From assembly GCA_020845955.1 (NCBI GenBank), contig JADLEU010000035.1, positions 1 to 47,277 on the forward strand: a stretch of 47,277 bases of DNA, written 5' to 3'. This document shows, in pieces, positions 33,848-41,902 of this stretch (the first letter of the stretch is position 1; each line of letters starts with the position of its first letter). A program made the position numbers and the translations under genes. The DNA is from Anaerolineales bacterium. Its GTDB lineage: Bacteria > Chloroflexota > Anaerolineae > Anaerolineales > UBA6663. Below the pieces are notes generated by a model, which saw nothing but the letters and a program-made list of their open reading frames with translations, was not told where the DNA came from and searched no databases.

Positions 33848-34819
33848 TTAACCGCCCCTAAACACAGACCGCAGCGCAGGTGAGTTGAGCAGGATCATCG
33901 CCGCCGGTCCCAACAGCACGATGTAGATCGAGGGAAAGATCAGGAAGGCCATTGGGATCAGCATCTTCACCGGCGCCTCGTGAGCTTTCTTTTCGGCGCG
34001 CTGCCGGCGCTTGATGCGCATTTGGTCAGACTGGATCCGCAGCACCTTGCCCATGCTGACACCCAACTGGTCAGCCTGGATGATGGCGGCCACAAAACTA
34101 GACATGTCGGCAATATCCATGCGGTCGGCCATGTCGCGCAGCGCTTCGCGCCGCAGTTTGCCGAGCCGGATTTCCTGCAGCACCCGTTCAAAAGCCAGCG
34201 AGAGCTCGTTCTCCCACTTCTCGGCCACTTTCGCCATGGCCTGATCAAAGCCCAAGCCGGCCTCGACGCAGACGGTCAGTAAGTCCAGCGCGTCGGGCAT
34301 CGCCTTGGTGATCAGGTCTTGCCGGCGCTTGATGCGGCTCTGGAGCAGCATCACCGGCAGGAAGAACCCAACCAGCATGCCGCCCAGGGCAAACAACAAC
34401 GCCTTGAAGGTGCCCGTGCGGATGGAGAGGAACGAGTCTGCCGGCGCGACAAACGTAACGAACAAGATGAAGGCGCCCAACCCCAGGGTTGCTACGATCC
34501 GAATAGCCCAGAACAGGGTGGGATCCAAACCGCGCGGGTTGCCCGCCAGGTCAAGCTGGTGCTGGATTGACTCGAGCGAAGCCTGCGGCGTGAACCGCGA
34601 CGCCAGATGCCCCAAACGGCGCATGGTAGGCAGCAGCACGCGCTCGCTAAAGGGCTGCGCCAGCTCGATTTCCTCCAGCGTCAGCGGCCGTTCGCGGGTC
34701 GAGAACTCGGCCAGGCGCGTCTGCAGCGGGTCGGCCTGGCTGGGCGAGCGCAAGCCGACAATCACCAGGATGATCGCCACCAGTAAAACGATGCCGCCGC
34801 CGATGAGCAGTAGAGGCAT
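33848..34819 (-). CDS. tadC: Tad pilus assembly membrane protein, TadC-type
   Basis: A type II secretion F-domain protein of 323 residues. It begins with a membrane helix (LLLIGGGIVLLVAIILVIVG). The characteristic F-domain follows (about 170-280, MPDALDLLTVCVEAGLGFDQ, FVAAIIQADQLGVSMGKVLR), then two C-terminal helices (MLIPMAFLIFPSIYIVLLG). It forms the inner-membrane platform that the ATPase CpaF drives to add pilin. The ATG at 34817-34819 follows GGGAGGAG. It is 13 bases after tadB, so both come from one transcript. The TadC assignment over TadB rests on position and length. Confidence 0.9.
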   Translation of the reverse strand: MPLLLIGGGIVLLVAIILVIVGLRSPSQADPLQTRLAEFSTRERPLTLEEIELAQPFSERVLLPTMRRLGHLASRFTPQASLESIQHQLDLAGNPRGLDPTLFWAIRIVATLGLGAFILFVTFVAPADSFLSIRTGTFKALLFALGGMLVGFFLPVMLLQSRIKRRQDLITKAMPDALDLLTVCVEAGLGFDQAMAKVAEKWENELSLAFERVLQEIRLGKLRREALRDMADRMDIADMSSFVAAIIQADQLGVSMGKVLRIQSDQMRIKRRQRAEKKAHEAPVKMLIPMAFLIFPSIYIVLLGPAAMILLNSPALRSVFRGG

Positions 34820-34832
34820 ACGCTCCTCCCAG

Positions 34833-35822
34833 CTAGACTTCGATGTCTACGATCTTCTGCACGATGGCAAAGCCCGTGGCGATCATGATCAGAGCCGTCA
34901 CCACCATGGCAATGCCGCAGATGGGCAGCCCGAATACAATCGGCGGGCCAAAGATGCTGTTCATATAGCTGCGGTTGATGATCCACAGGAATAGCCCCAG
35001 CCCAATGGGAAGCAGCGAAATAACCCAGGCCGTGATTTGGCCTTGGGCCGTCAGTGTGGCAATTTCACCCTTGATCCGCACGCGTTCCCGAATGGTGTAG
35101 CTGATATTATCGAGAATCTCGGCCAGGTTGCCGCCGACTTCCCGCTGCACGTTCATGGCCGTCACGACAAAGTCAAGGTCAGCGCTGGGCACCCGGCGGG
35201 TCAGGTTTGCCAGGGCGGCCTCCTGCGGCAAGCCCAGTTGGATCTCCTGCACCACGCGGTGAAACTCGACCGAGATCGGCGGCGGCAGCTCGCGCCCCAC
35301 TGACTCCAGCGCCTGCATCGGGCTGTAGCCGGCCCGCAGACCGTTCACAACTAGGTTGAGCATATCGCCCAGCTGGTTGTCGAAATTGCGGAGGCGTTTG
35401 CGCTGCTGGTAGCCCAGATACATCCGAGGCACAAACAGCGCGCCGATCCCCGCGAGGAGGCCCATAAAGATCGACCGCCCGCCGATCAGCCAGCCTGCGG
35501 CGAAGAAAGCGAAGGCCAGCAAGATGTGCAGCGCGAGGTATTCAGCCACATTCAGCTTGAGATCCGCACGGGCCAGTTCGCGCTGAATTCGATCGGCGAA
35601 ACCGCGGCCGGCTATCGCGCGGTTTAGCGCCGTCGACAGATTGGTCGATTGGCGCCGTTGATCCTCGTCGATTGGCGTGCTCACCAATTGGCCCGCCTGC
35701 GTGATCTGCCCCAGGCGCTCTTCAACCACCGTGCGCCGGCGCTCCAGCACCGCGAAGGCCCCGATGATCAGCAGGTTCATCAGGACGACGCCCACCAAAA
35801 TGGCCCCGGATATCATGTTCAC
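34833..35822 (-). CDS. tadB: Tad pilus assembly membrane protein, TadB-type
   Basis: Second platform protein, 329 residues. A helix at the start (LVGVVLMNLLIIGAFAVLER), two further central helices (LHILLAFAFFAAGWLIGG) and the F-domain (about 165-280, NQLGDMLNLVVNGLRAGYSP, VVTAMNVQREVGGNLAEILD) are seen. The C-terminal helices follow (ISLLPIGLGLFLWIINRSYM). I chose the GTG at 35820-35822 because GGAGG lies 5 bases upstream; an ATG two codons later is possible, and the longer frame to 35999 overlaps cpaF coding sequence. The gene is 31 bases after cpaF in the same transcript. Confidence 0.9.
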   Translation of the reverse strand: MNMISGAILVGVVLMNLLIIGAFAVLERRRTVVEERLGQITQAGQLVSTPIDEDQRRQSTNLSTALNRAIAGRGFADRIQRELARADLKLNVAEYLALHILLAFAFFAAGWLIGGRSIFMGLLAGIGALFVPRMYLGYQQRKRLRNFDNQLGDMLNLVVNGLRAGYSPMQALESVGRELPPPISVEFHRVVQEIQLGLPQEAALANLTRRVPSADLDFVVTAMNVQREVGGNLAEILDNISYTIRERVRIKGEIATLTAQGQITAWVISLLPIGLGLFLWIINRSYMNSIFGPPIVFGLPICGIAMVVTALIMIATGFAIVQKIVDIEV

Positions 35823-35853
35823 AGCAACCTCCGGCTCCTCCGCGGCGGCCAGG

Positions 35854-37290
35854 CTAGTAGCGCACCCGCTCACCAATCCCAAAGACAGCCGGCGGCAGGT
35901 GGATGCCGGCGTCCTCAATGCGATCCATATACTTCGGCCGCAGCCCGGTCGGCCGCAGCCGGCCGGTGATCCGGTTCTTTTCATAGCCCGACTGCTCAAA
36001 TACGAACAAGTCGGTCATCGTGATAATGTCGCCTTCCATGCCCTGCACCTCGGCGACCTGCACGATCTTGCGTGTCCCGTCGCGCATGCGCTCGAGGTGG
36101 ACGATCAAGTTGATCGCCGAAGAGATTTGCTCGCGGATCGCGCGGACCGGCAGATCCATGCCAGCCATGAGTGTCATGGTCTCCAGGCGCGCCAGGGAAT
36201 CGCGAGCGCTGTTCGAGTGGCAGGTGGTCATTGATCCGTCATGGCCGGTGTTCATGGCCTGGAGCATATCCAGCGCGGCCTCGTCGCGAATTTCCCCGAC
36301 CACGATCCGGTCGGGCCGCATGCGCAGCGAGTTCACGACCAGGTGCTGGATCGTTACTTCACCGCGACCCTCGATATTGGCCGGCCGCGATTCCAGGGTG
36401 ACCACGTGCTCTTGGCGCAGCTGCAGCTCCGCGGCGTTCTCAATCGTGACAATCCGCTCATCCTGAGGAATGAACCCGGACAGGATGTTGAGAAAAGTCG
36501 TCTTGCCCGATCCCGTGCCGCCCGAGATCACAACGTTCAGGCGGGCAATCACGGCCGCCTTCATGAACTCGATCGCCTCTGCCGTAATCGCGCCGAACTC
36601 AATCAGTTTTTCAACGGTGATGGGTGTCTTGAAGAACTTGCGGATGGTCAGGCACGGCCCGACTAGCGAGATGGGAGGCACAACCGCATTCACGCGCGAA
36701 CCGTCCGGCAGACGGGCGTCTTCGTAGGGATGAGCCTCGTCTACGCGCCGGCCCAGCGGCGCCATGATGCGATCGATGATGCGCATCACGTGCTCGTTGC
36801 TCTCAAAGGCGAACGGTACGCGCTCGAGCTTGCCTTTGCGCTCGATGTACAGGTTCTTGGGCCCGTTCACCATGACTTCGGTGATGGTCTCGTCTTGCAG
36901 CAGCGGCTCGATCGGCCCCAGGCCCAGGATCTCGGACACGATCTGATCGAACAGGCGCTTTCGTTCGGCGCGCGAGAGCACGATGCCCTCTTCGGCCAGG
37001 ATGGTTTCGTAAAGGTCTTCGATCGCCCGGCGCACGTCGGCCGTCCGCGTCACGTCCATCGACGGATCCAGCTGCGTCAGCAGCTTGTTCTGAACGCGGG
37101 CTTTCAGGTCGACCGCCCCCCCGCCCCCGGTGGCAACGCCGGGCGCGGGCGGCGCCGCCCGCCGCATGCGCAGTTCAGCCAGTTTAGAGGCCTGGTCCTG
37201 GCCGGCCGGTGCGCCCGGCTGGCTGGGCGCCGCGGGCGCGGGCTGATTGCTAGAAGCCTGTCCCTGTTCGATCCGCTTGAGAAGTGACAT
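35854..37290 (-). CDS. cpaF: Tad pilus assembly ATPase CpaF
   Basis: The hexameric secretion ATPase that powers pilus assembly. The 478 residues begin with a Pro/Ala/Gly-rich flexible tail (about 1-65). The N domain follows (about 66-230: ILGLGPIEPLLQDETITEVM, VNGPKNLYIERKGKLERVPF, DARLPDGSRVNAV). The motor domain has Walker A SGGTGSGKTTF (257-265), VTIENAAELQL, a Walker B region in MRPDRIVVGEIRDEAALDML and TGHDGSMTTCHSNSA. These are the standard blocks of the CpaF/TadA family. The ATG is at 37288-37290. It is 57 bases after cpaE, and the next gene tadB follows within 31 bases. Confidence 0.95.
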   Translation of the reverse strand: MSLLKRIEQGQASSNQPAPAAPSQPGAPAGQDQASKLAELRMRRAAPPAPGVATGGGGAVDLKARVQNKLLTQLDPSMDVTRTADVRRAIEDLYETILAEEGIVLSRAERKRLFDQIVSEILGLGPIEPLLQDETITEVMVNGPKNLYIERKGKLERVPFAFESNEHVMRIIDRIMAPLGRRVDEAHPYEDARLPDGSRVNAVVPPISLVGPCLTIRKFFKTPITVEKLIEFGAITAEAIEFMKAAVIARLNVVISGGTGSGKTTFLNILSGFIPQDERIVTIENAAELQLRQEHVVTLESRPANIEGRGEVTIQHLVVNSLRMRPDRIVVGEIRDEAALDMLQAMNTGHDGSMTTCHSNSARDSLARLETMTLMAGMDLPVRAIREQISSAINLIVHLERMRDGTRKIVQVAEVQGMEGDIITMTDLFVFEQSGYEKNRITGRLRPTGLRPKYMDRIEDAGIHLPPAVFGIGERVRY

Positions 37291-37347
37291 AGACCGCCCT
37301 CTTGGGTGCCCTCAACTGCCCGCGCATCCTGCCCTTATTCTAGCCAT

Positions 37348-38625
37348 CTAACGCCGCTGAAACAAGCTCGGCGCCTTGGCCGGCGGCTTGCGCCCGCGTT
37401 CATCCGCCGGTGTGGCCGCTTCCTTAGGCGCAAACTCCTCGCGCAGCTTCTGCGCCAGGTCGAGAACACCCTGCACCGGCGGCAGGCTCTTCGCGCCCGT
37501 GACGAACGGCACGCCTGAATTGATCGAGGCCAGAACCGTCTTTTCGTCCAACAGGATCTGGCCGCGCACGGTGTGCTTCAGGGTTTCTTCCACGTTGGCG
37601 GCCGTAATCCCGCCGCGCCGGTCCACCCGGTTGAGCAGCAGCCAGACCCGCTCCGAAGGCATCTCGAGTTTTTCGATCAAATCAAAGAACTTTTTGATGT
37701 TGGCCAGCGACGGGATGTCCGGCGTGGCCACCAGCAAGACCCGGTCCGAGACGTCGAAGATGGTTAGCTCTACGTCGCGCAGGACCGCAGCTGTATCGAC
37801 CACAACATAGTGGAAGTGTTCACGCAGTGCCTCCAGCACCTTCTTGAGCTGTCCGGCGCCGACCAGCTCAGCATCTTCCGGCGTGGGCGGTCCCAGCAGC
37901 ACCTTCACGCCTGACGAGTGCGAGGCGACCACGCTCTGGATGAAGTCCTCCTCGATTTCGTCGGCTCGCTCGGCCAGGCTGACCAGGCTGTATTTGCCCT
38001 GGAGGTTGAGAAACACGCCTACATCGCCAAACTGCAGGTTAGCATCGACGATGATGACCTTATTGTCGCCGCTGTGCAGCGCCAGCGCCAGGTTAGTGGC
38101 CAGCGTCGTGCAGCCGGCGCCGCCCTTGGGGCTGAAGACCGAGATGATCTTGCCGCCCACGCCCTTGTGGCCGGCCGCGCCTGGCGTGCCTGGGGGGGGC
38201 TGGGTGGCGGCCAGCAGCTCACGCTGCCGGCTCATCTGGCCCAGCCGCCGAATCGTGTTGATCAGTTCGTCGGCCGGCGGGGGCTTGGAGAGGAAATCGC
38301 GGGCGCCGGCCAGCATTGCGCGGCGCAGGTAATCGGTGTCGCTCTGCACCGAGACGATGACGATCTGCGCGATCGGCACTTCCTTGGCGATGATTTCCGT
38401 GGCCTGAATGCCGTCCATGTCGGGCATGTTGATGTCCATCAGGACCACATTCGGCCGGGTGTCTTTGGCCAACTGGATTCCTTCCCGGCCTGAACGCGCC
38501 ATGCCCACCACGTCTATGTCGGGCTCAAACTGGAGCAATTTGCGGATGTTTTCCCGGGTCTCGGCGAAATCATCCACAATCAGCACTCGAATATTCGCGC
38601 CTGCTTGAGTTGCCATCAACGACAC
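37348..38625 (-). CDS. cpaE: CpaE-like ATPase with an intact receiver domain
   Basis: The 425 residues join a response-regulator receiver (about 12-130) to a MinD-like ATPase (about 155-400). The receiver is complete: Asp18/Asp19, phosphoacceptor Asp64 in LMDINMPDMDG, Ser92 and Lys114. The ATPase has the deviant P-loop SPKGGAGCTTLATNLALA (lysine of KGG kept, the second lysine replaced by Cys), VDANLQFGDVGVFLNL and DTAAVLRDV. This is the TadZ/CpaE branch that positions the pilus machine. A Lys/Pro/Ala tail ends it. Start is GTG at 38625 or ATG three codons later; AGGGA sits near the GTG. In many CpaE proteins the receiver is degenerate, which makes this one notable. Confidence 0.93.
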   Translation of the reverse strand: MSLMATQAGANIRVLIVDDFAETRENIRKLLQFEPDIDVVGMARSGREGIQLAKDTRPNVVLMDINMPDMDGIQATEIIAKEVPIAQIVIVSVQSDTDYLRRAMLAGARDFLSKPPPADELINTIRRLGQMSRQRELLAATQPPPGTPGAAGHKGVGGKIISVFSPKGGAGCTTLATNLALALHSGDNKVIIVDANLQFGDVGVFLNLQGKYSLVSLAERADEIEEDFIQSVVASHSSGVKVLLGPPTPEDAELVGAGQLKKVLEALREHFHYVVVDTAAVLRDVELTIFDVSDRVLLVATPDIPSLANIKKFFDLIEKLEMPSERVWLLLNRVDRRGGITAANVEETLKHTVRGQILLDEKTVLASINSGVPFVTGAKSLPPVQGVLDLAQKLREEFAPKEAATPADERGRKPPAKAPSLFQRR

Positions 38626-38673
38626 TTGTCCCTATCTAGCCCAGCGCATCGGCTCCGGTCGTGAATGCGGCAT

Positions 38674-38706
38674 CGCCTCTTGGCGGGCGGCCGCCGCCAA
38701 GAGGCG
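38674..38706. terminator. Hairpin between cpaB and cpaE
   Basis: A perfect 13-base-pair stem (38674-38686 with 38694-38706) and 7-base loop lies in the 123-base gap after the cpaB stop. No U-run follows on the minus strand. It probably tunes expression between cpaB and the cytoplasmic genes. Confidence 0.5.
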
Positions 38707-38748
38707 CTTCACTCGGTCTCGTCATCTACGCCGCCCGTGCCGCCAGGG

Positions 38749-39864
38749 TTAGGGGCCGACTCCGTAGTTCAGCTTGGCCGGCAGCGCGATATTGAACCGC
38801 TCGAACATGTACTGCAGGGTAACGCTCTCGGTATCAACCCGCGAAGCGTCTCCCGCCGATCGCAGCGCCAGCGTCAGAACCACTGCGCCCGGCCGCTGGT
38901 CGACCACCCGGTTAATATAGTTTAGCACCAACGCGTCCTGGGGCGATACGACCAAGGTAATGATGTCCGGCACCGGGGTGGCCGTGGGCGGTGCCTCGGG
39001 CGACTGTGTCACCTCTGGCAGGGCCGTGGGCGTTGGATAGAGCACTTCTGGCTCCTGCGGGCCAAACTCGCCGACCCGCAGCACCAGCGCATCTTGGATG
39101 ATGCCCTGGGATACCAGGCGCGGCCGCTGGGGCTCGGAGGGAACAACGTAGAAGTCCTCGCTGGTGTTGACACCCGCCTCGCCGCGCCCGACTGCCGCAG
39201 GCACATGGGCGCCGCCGCTGTTGACCACGGCCACCAGGCTGGGCGCCTGCGGCAGCGTGGCGTCCGGGTTGGGCGGCGACAGTACGGTGGAGAGGTTGGG
39301 CAAGATCGTTTGGAAGTTTTGATCCAGGTCGATCACCGCCCAGGAGACGATGACGTTGACGTGATCGCCGTCCTTCACCCCAAAGGCCACGCCATTATTC
39401 CGATCGTATGGGATCGAAATCGCCACAAAACCTGGCGGGATCCGACCCGCGGCGTCAGAGCCGGCCGGCGACAACTGCAGCAGGCTCTCGACGATCAACG
39501 TCGAGAATATCGGCTCGCCGCGGGCGATGGTGTAGCGCGCCCGCGTGCCGACTACGTCGTCGGGATCGGTGATGGCCGACGGCGGCACGATGGACGTCGG
39601 CCAGGGGATGGACACGATGGCCTCGGTAGGGATCACCACCCCGCGCTCCAGGGTCTGCCCGGCCGCGATGATTTGCAGCAGCTGCTCGGGCGTCGCCGTG
39701 ATCGCAATTGGGGTGGAGCCGCCCGGCGCCCCCGGCGCGGCGGGTGTGTCTGAGCCAATAGTGCCCCCCGGCACGCGCCCACTGAACCAGAAGGCAAGGA
39801 AAATACCTCCCGCGCTCAAGATCAGCAGCAGCGCAATCAGGATAAGAAAGCGTCCGCGTCGCAT
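38749..39864 (-). CDS. cpaB: Tad pilus assembly protein CpaB/RcpC
   Basis: The 371-residue protein begins with a signal anchor (GRFLILIALLLILSAGGIFL). It then has a SAF-type domain near 60-110 (AAGQTLERGVVIPTEAIVSI), and a CpaB/RcpC core with GFVAISIPYDRNNGVAFGV and DGDHVNVIVS near residues 160-185. A Pro/Thr stretch (LYPTPTALPEVTQSPEAPPT) precedes a C-terminal strand region (LVVSPQDALVLNYINRVVDQ). In diderms this protein works with the secretin CpaC; none is in the window, as expected for a monoderm. The ATG at 39862-39864 follows GGAGGGAG. First of the five Tad genes. Confidence 0.9.
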   Translation of the reverse strand: MRRGRFLILIALLLILSAGGIFLAFWFSGRVPGGTIGSDTPAAPGAPGGSTPIAITATPEQLLQIIAAGQTLERGVVIPTEAIVSIPWPTSIVPPSAITDPDDVVGTRARYTIARGEPIFSTLIVESLLQLSPAGSDAAGRIPPGFVAISIPYDRNNGVAFGVKDGDHVNVIVSWAVIDLDQNFQTILPNLSTVLSPPNPDATLPQAPSLVAVVNSGGAHVPAAVGRGEAGVNTSEDFYVVPSEPQRPRLVSQGIIQDALVLRVGEFGPQEPEVLYPTPTALPEVTQSPEAPPTATPVPDIITLVVSPQDALVLNYINRVVDQRPGAVVLTLALRSAGDASRVDTESVTLQYMFERFNIALPAKLNYGVGP

Positions 39865-40001
39865 GACTCCCTCCTCAGCATGAGCCCTTGCGGGTTTGGG
39901 CTATGAACTTGCCGATACGCGTTGTACTGAATGAGACTGCCGATTACAGTCCGAATACACGCCTTGTGCCGCCCTCCACGGTCGACGGCGGGTGAGACCA
40001 C

Positions 40002-40022
40002 CTGGCGCTGAGACGGCGCCAG
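40002..40022. terminator. Hairpin after the NarL-type kinase gene
   Basis: CTGGCGC (40002-40008) pairs with GCGCCAG (40016-40022) across a 7-base loop, beginning 4 bases after the kinase stop on the minus strand. No U-run follows. The rest of the 162-base gap to cpaB holds no promoter that I can support. Confidence 0.4.
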
Positions 40023-40026
40023 CCGG

Positions 40027-41067
40027 CTAGGCGGGTGGTCCCGCGGGCACTTCAACCACCACCCGGGCACCCTGGCCCGGCTGGCTGTCGATATGTAACA
40101 GCCCCGACAACAAGTCCATCCGTTCCTGCAAGGTCGGCAGGCCAGTTGTCTTGGCCTTGCCGCTCAAGACTGCCTGCGGGTCAAACCCCTTGCCGTTGTC
40201 CTCGACAACTACCCGCACGCGCTGGCCATCGAAGTCGAGCGTCAGCCGCACCTGTGTGGCCTGCGCGTGCTGCCGCACGTTGCTCAGCAGTTCCTGCGTC
40301 GCTCGGAATATCACCACCTCGCGAGCCGACTCCATGCGCTCTTCCGCGCCAGTCACGGTCACCACGGTTTGCAGACCGGTCTTCTCCTTGAAGGCGTCCA
40401 CGTACCGCCGCACGGTCGGCACCAGGCCCAAATCGTCCAGCATCATCGGGCGCAGGTCGAAGATAAAATCGCGCACCTTCTGGAACGTCGAAGTGGCGGA
40501 GCTCTTTAGGCTCTGCAGCTCGGCCCGGGCCCGTTCGGTGTCGATGTCGAACAGCCGCATGGCGATTTCCGTCTGCAGGATGAAGTTCGACAGGGCCTGG
40601 GCCGGGCCGTCGTGAATCTGGCGCGATAATCGCTGCCGCTCCGCCTCCTGGGCCTCGACAATGCGCACGATGACGGGCATGCCGTCGCTTTCGCCCTTCG
40701 CCGGCTCCAAAGCCTGCAGGGCTGTCTGTGTCCGTTGCAAGTGGCTTGCCAAACGCTCCAGATTGGCCTGTTCGCCCTGCAGCTTCTCCAGCTGACCGCG
40801 CATCGTGAACAAGCGCTGCTGCGCCTCGGCGGCGGCCTCGTAGGCCGTCTTAAGGTCGGCGCGCGAGATATTGTCGAGATTGCCCTGAATCTGGCGCACA
40901 TGCCCAGCTATGGCGGCGTTGCGCTGTGCCAGCTTCTCCACCTCGCCCCGGCTCTGCTCAACCATCCGGTTGAGCTCGCGCAGCTCTTGCCGTGCCTGGG
41001 CATACTCCTGCTCGGTCTCGGCCGCGAGCGCGGCCAGCGGCGAAACGACAGCCGATGCTTGCGCCAT
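40027..41067 (-). CDS. DegS/NarX-type sensor histidine kinase, soluble
   Basis: The 346 residues start with a long coiled coil (about 16-120, ELRELNRMVEQSRGEVEKLA). The HisKA_3 box follows with His152 in RLSRQIHDGPAQALSNF, then a short HATPase domain (ATQELLSNVRQHAQATQVRL, VEDNGKGFDPQ, GLPTLQERMDLLSG). No membrane helix or classical sensor domain is present, so it resembles DegS, which senses internal signals through its coiled coil. The ATG at 41065-41067 follows GGAG. It lies 15 bases behind its regulator gene and 162 bases before cpaB. It probably phosphorylates that regulator. Confidence 0.93.
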   Translation of the reverse strand: MAQASAVVSPLAALAAETEQEYAQARQELRELNRMVEQSRGEVEKLAQRNAAIAGHVRQIQGNLDNISRADLKTAYEAAAEAQQRLFTMRGQLEKLQGEQANLERLASHLQRTQTALQALEPAKGESDGMPVIVRIVEAQEAERQRLSRQIHDGPAQALSNFILQTEIAMRLFDIDTERARAELQSLKSSATSTFQKVRDFIFDLRPMMLDDLGLVPTVRRYVDAFKEKTGLQTVVTVTGAEERMESAREVVIFRATQELLSNVRQHAQATQVRLTLDFDGQRVRVVVEDNGKGFDPQAVLSGKAKTTGLPTLQERMDLLSGLLHIDSQPGQGARVVVEVPAGPPA

Positions 41068-41082
41068 ACAAACCGCTCCTTG

Positions 41083-41766
41083 TCAGTCCTGCAGCCGCAC
41101 CCAGCCGCGCCGCAGCGCGTATACCGCCGCCTGCGTGCGGTCCTCGACGTCTAGCTTGTGCAGGATTGCCGTCATGTGGTTCTTGACCGTTTGGTGGCTG
41201 ATGCCCAGCGAGAGCGCAATTTCCTTGTTGCTCAGCCCCCGAGTCACATATTGCAGGATTTCCATCTCCCGCGGCGAGAGCGGCGAGAAGGCTTCGCGCG
41301 TATCGTCCACATAAGGCCGGCCCGCCTTCTCCACGGTGCTGTCAAGCCACGCCTGTAAGCCGTCTCGGTCAAACACTTGGTCGCCAACCACATAATGCCC
41401 CTGCACAACCTGCCGCAGCACCTGTACCAGTTTGCTTGGCGCAACGTCCTTCGGACAATAGGCCGACCCGCCCGCCCGGAAGGCGTGCAGCACCTGCTCG
41501 GCATCATCATATGCGGTGAGCATCACTACGGCAGCCACGCAGCGCTCGGCGCGCAGCTGGCGCGTGACCTGCAGACCGTTCAACCCCGGCAGGTTTATAT
41601 CCAGTATGAGCGCATCTGGCTGTAGGGCATGGGTTAAGTCGATGGCCTCCTGGCCGTTAGAGCCTTCACCCACGATCTCGATGTCAGCTTCGCGCTGCAG
41701 AACATCTCGTAGTCCCTGCCGAAAGAGCGGGTGATCGTCCACGACCAGAATGCTGATTTTTTCCAT
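41083..41766 (-). CDS. NarL/DegU-type response regulator
   Basis: The 227-residue regulator has a receiver with Asp10/Asp11 in VVDDHPLFRQ, phosphoacceptor Asp56 in LILDINLPG, the conserved Thr in VMLTAYDD and Lys in YCPKDVAPS. A C-terminal LuxR-type helix-turn-helix (about 160-227) reads LSPREMEILQYVTRGLSNKE, then IALSLGISHQTVKNH. It should bind DNA as a dimer when phosphorylated. An in-frame extension of 72 residues upstream has no homology; the ATG at 41764-41766 is right. First gene of the kinase pair, with a good promoter about 53 bases upstream. Confidence 0.95.
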   Translation of the reverse strand: MEKISILVVDDHPLFRQGLRDVLQREADIEIVGEGSNGQEAIDLTHALQPDALILDINLPGLNGLQVTRQLRAERCVAAVVMLTAYDDAEQVLHAFRAGGSAYCPKDVAPSKLVQVLRQVVQGHYVVGDQVFDRDGLQAWLDSTVEKAGRPYVDDTREAFSPLSPREMEILQYVTRGLSNKEIALSLGISHQTVKNHMTAILHKLDVEDRTQAAVYALRRGWVRLQD

Positions 41767-41818
41767 CCACCCGTCCCCTGCCTGTGTTTGTTGGCCGTCC
41801 CAGGTCATTGCAGCCGGG

Positions 41819-41847
41819 AGTATAGCAGATGCCCTAACCTGGCGCAA
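41819..41847 (-). promoter_or_regulatory. Promoter of the two-component pair
   Basis: TTGCGC (41842-41847), exactly 17 bases, TATACT (41819-41824) preceded by TGC. The start would be near 41812, about 46 bases before the ATG. The same TGC-TATACT pattern occurs before the ECF sigma gene. Confidence 0.65.
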
Positions 41848-41902
41848 ACCGGTCTCCAACCGAGTACTACCCCCGCAAACGCCCTCCAGCCCCCCCCAAG
41901 AC

